Positions 62,046-64,000 of a stretch of DNA of 64,000 bases are shown piece by piece. Position numbers and translations under genes: made by a program. Below the pieces are notes generated by a model, which saw only the letters and a program-made list of their open reading frames with translations, did no database searches and was not told the DNA's origin. Where the stretch lies: positions 1-64,000 of the forward strand of contig JAOACE010000015.1 of NCBI GenBank assembly GCA_026418015.1, read 5' to 3'. The number at the start of each line of letters is the position of its first letter. Position 1 is the first letter of the stretch. This DNA is from Leptospiraceae bacterium. Lineage in GTDB: Bacteria > Spirochaetota > Leptospiria > Leptospirales > Leptonemataceae.

Positions 62046-62546
62046 ATGAGCATTCAAAACGAACAAATATCAGAAAAATTGGTCCAACAAAAGTTTTATA
62101 TTCGAGGGAATTATCAAGAATTGTTGAATTATACATACGACGGAGAGAAAATCCATCTCGAAGAAGAGGAATGGAAACAATTCTTGAATGAATGGCAGTA
62201 TTATATTATAAGAAATAAAGGTACAGAAAGAGCATTTACCGGAAGTTATTATAAAAATCATCAAGAAGGAATTTATACTTGTTTAGCATGTGGTTTACCA
62301 TTATTTGAATCTAACGCGAAATATGATTCTGGCAGTGGTTGGCCTTCTTTTTATCAACCCATAAAAAAAGAAAATGAGCCATTAAGAATTCAAGAGGAAA
62401 TCGATTTATCTTATGGAATGATTCGAACCGAGATCATGTGTAATCGTTGTGGTGGACATTTGGGGCATGTATTTCCCGATGGACCGCGTCCTACGGGCCT
62501 TCGTTATTGTGTTAACTCTGCTTCTATACGCTTTGTTGCTAAGTAG
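62046..62546 (+). CDS. msrB: Peptide-methionine (R)-S-oxide reductase MsrB
   Basis: MsrB repairs methionine-R-sulfoxide in proteins. The 166-residue protein has the zinc site C79, C82, C132, C135 ([25 protein letters not shown]), the substrate loop [13 protein letters not shown] and the catalytic C155 in [11 protein letters not shown]. The N-terminal 35 residues are extra compared with E. coli MsrB. It is cytoplasmic, with no signal peptide. It overlaps the convergent EAL gene by 8 bases and follows the GH31 gene by 5, so both may be on one transcript. Confidence 0.93.
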   Translation: MSIQNEQISEKLVQQKFYIRGNYQELLNYTYDGEKIHLEEEEWKQFLNEWQYYIIRNKGTERAFTGSYYKNHQEGIYTCLACGLPLFESNAKYDSGSGWPSFYQPIKKENEPLRIQEEIDLSYGMIRTEIMCNRCGGHLGHVFPDGPRPTGLRYCVNSASIRFVAK

Positions 62547-64000
62547 TTAGAATCATTTCTTCGATAGGTAATGGTTTAGATAATAAAAAACCTTGACAAT
62601 AATCTATATTAATATTTCTTAAAAATTCTAATTGTTCTTGGGTTTCGATTCCTTCTGCAATAGTTTTTAAACCTAATTGTTCAGATAAATTATAAATTGT
62701 TTTTATAATTGTACTTGATCTTTTCTCTTGATAATTCTGAATAAAGATTTTATCGATTTTAATGTAATCAACATCTAAGTCCATAATATATCTTAAAGAA
62801 GAATAACCTGTTCCAAAATCATCAATAGAGATTTTTAACCCAATATCTTTAAGTTTTTTTATTGTTTGTTTTGCATATTCAAAAGATTCTATGTAAGAAC
62901 TTTCTGTTAATTCAATTGTAAATCGACTTAGATCTAGTTGAGAATCTAAAAATATTTGTAAGATTTGATCTACTAAATAATCATCATTAAAACTAACTGT
63001 GGACAAATTAATAGAGAATGTTTTATCTTTCGCGATAAACAATTTTTCTTTGTAGGTTTTTAGAAAATGTTTGATTAAAGAAATTTCGAAACTTTTAATC
63101 AAACCCGATTTTTCTAATAAAGGAATAAATTGAATTGGAGAAATATTGCCATATTGTTTATCATTCCATCTCGATAAAACCTCGTATCCAGAAATCTTTA
63201 AATCTTGAATTCTGTAATAAGGTTGAAATACCAGATAAAATTCGTTCTCGAAATTCGAATAATCATGTTTTTGTTGAATTAATAAGCTAAACTTCGATTT
63301 TTCTTCCAAGGATTTTTGATAAAACTCTATATTTTTTATATTTTCTGTTTTACTTTTTTTTAAAGATAATTGAGCTAATTGATAGATAGAATTTGCATTT
63401 TCTGAATCGTTTGGATAGATAGAAACACCACAATGAAAGTTTAAGTAGAATTCCAAATGATGAATTTGAACCTTCTTGTTCAAAGAATAAAATACTTCTT
63501 GTAGCCAATGTTTTGGGTTTTCTTTATGTTCATCAGGAATTTGTATAAAGATTCCAAATTCATCTGAACGAATTCGCGAAATTACTGCATTTTGTTTTTG
63601 ATTAAAATGATTCATTAGATTTTTACTAAATTCCTTTAAGATTAAATTAGCAAAATCTTTGTCAAAAAAAACGTTTAAATCCGTAAAATTCTGGATATCT
63701 AATAATATACAGGCAAACGCTTTATCTTTGTTATTATTTATAAAATTAGTTAAATAATTCAAGAAGATGGATTCGTTTGGTAAATTTGTTAAAGGATCAA
63801 AAAAATCTATTTCTAAAGTATCTAATGTTTTATCTTTATTTGTTTCGAACCCAATAGAAATAAATTTTGTTTTATTGTCGTAGGTTTCTATGGGAATAAT
63901 AAATTGTTTTATAAAAAATAATTCTCCTTGTTTATTCTTGTTCACAAAAACAGAAGTAAATGGTTGATGATTTTTTATTTTATCCCAAAGCGATTTAAAA
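62539..64000 (-). CDS. PAS-GGDEF-EAL protein, cyclic di-GMP phosphodiesterase (cut by window end)
   Basis: The reading frame is open beyond the GTG at 63945 to the window end, and the added residues ([20 protein letters not shown] then [14 protein letters not shown]) form the end of a PAS domain, so the gene starts outside the window. A GGDEF domain follows with [12 protein letters not shown] and a degenerate active site RIRSDEFG, so it is unlikely to make c-di-GMP. The EAL domain looks complete: [46 protein letters not shown] and AEGIETQEQ. It is therefore probably a phosphodiesterase that lowers c-di-GMP in response to a PAS signal. Confidence 0.9.
   Translation of the reverse strand, partial: FKSLWDKIKNHQPFTSVFVNKNKQGELFFIKQFIIPIETYDNKTKFISIGFETNKDKTLDTLEIDFFDPLTNLPNESIFLNYLTNFINNNKDKAFACILLDIQNFTDLNVFFDKDFANLILKEFSKNLMNHFNQKQNAVISRIRSDEFGIFIQIPDEHKENPKHWLQEVFYSLNKKVQIHHLEFYLNFHCGVSIYPNDSENANSIYQLAQLSLKKSKTENIKNIEFYQKSLEEKSKFSLLIQQKHDYSNFENEFYLVFQPYYRIQDLKISGYEVLSRWNDKQYGNISPIQFIPLLEKSGLIKSFEISLIKHFLKTYKEKLFIAKDKTFSINLSTVSFNDDYLVDQILQIFLDSQLDLSRFTIELTESSYIESFEYAKQTIKKLKDIGLKISIDDFGTGYSSLRYIMDLDVDYIKIDKIFIQNYQEKRSSTIIKTIYNLSEQLGLKTIAEGIETQEQLEFLRNINIDYCQGFLLSKPLPIEEMILTT

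Noticed and set aside
1-64000. CRISPR arrays, tRNA/rRNA genes, insertion sequences, prophage
   Set aside because: I saw no regularly spaced direct repeats, transposase or integrase motifs, or tRNA-like cloverleaf sequence in the intergenic regions.

Overview
This window is AT-rich (roughly 30% G+C by eye) chromosomal DNA of a double-membraned, flagellated bacterium. Spirochaete flagellar genes (flbD-motA-motB-fliL, fliG), relaxed spirochaete-style lipoprotein signals, a short SMC, a UPF0182 membrane protein, a DUF3332 lipoprotein, a 7TM-SpoIIE phosphatase and a DUF1577/PilZ-like protein together point to the Leptospirales or a close relative. The assignment is inferred from gene families only. 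I saw no tRNA, rRNA, CRISPR array, prophage or insertion sequence.

Layout. 1-273: tail of an unrecognised gene. 329-4859 (-): VWA protein, histidine kinase, NtrC-type regulator and recO as overlapping genes. 4803-9631: a lipoprotein, UPF0182, a Cys-rich lipoprotein and an SMP-30/strictosidine-synthase-like protein. 9659-12313 (-): CBS protein, glpK and a DUF3332 lipoprotein; the CBS leader carries three tandem G-rich repeats, two of them perfect G-quadruplex motifs. 12696-15491: gatC, gatA and an MDR oxidoreductase. 16354-18810: flbD-motA-motB-fliL, followed by an MBOAT acyltransferase. 20265-23445: hemW (-), an Hsp20, fliG with a near-consensus sigma-70 promoter, and a YggU protein. 23474-30614: SpoIIE phosphatase, PEGA protein (-) and smc (-). 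30868-34292: two receiver-less sigma-54 activators between TPR-like proteins. 34293-36091 (-): HAD phosphatase and a kinase-like protein. 36186-40426: PC4-like protein, amidohydrolase, PBP1A with an N-terminal zinc ribbon, and a double CDGSH protein (-).

40738-52432 is an 11-gene co-directional block: [NiFe]-hydrogenase small and large subunits, cytochrome b, maturation protease, then hypF-C-E-A-B-D and hypX. The small subunit has the six-cysteine pattern of the [4Fe-3S] proximal cluster of O2-tolerant group 1d enzymes, and HypX makes the CO ligand in air. The block therefore reads as a self-contained aerobic H2-oxidation system, the most striking system in the window. It is followed by an orphan 3' piece of a delta-60 repeat gene with its terminator, then a longer delta-60 repeat lipoprotein gene carrying a one-base frameshift and ending in a nearly identical terminator.

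54204-64000: lnt (-), pyrE, then EndA-type nuclease, PilZ-like protein, receiver-like protein and alpha/beta-hydrolase-like protein (all -), a GH31 glucosidase, msrB, and a PAS-GGDEF-EAL protein (-) cut by the window end. Genes are packed tightly: several convergent pairs touch or overlap at their stops, and divergent pairs abut or overlap at their starts.
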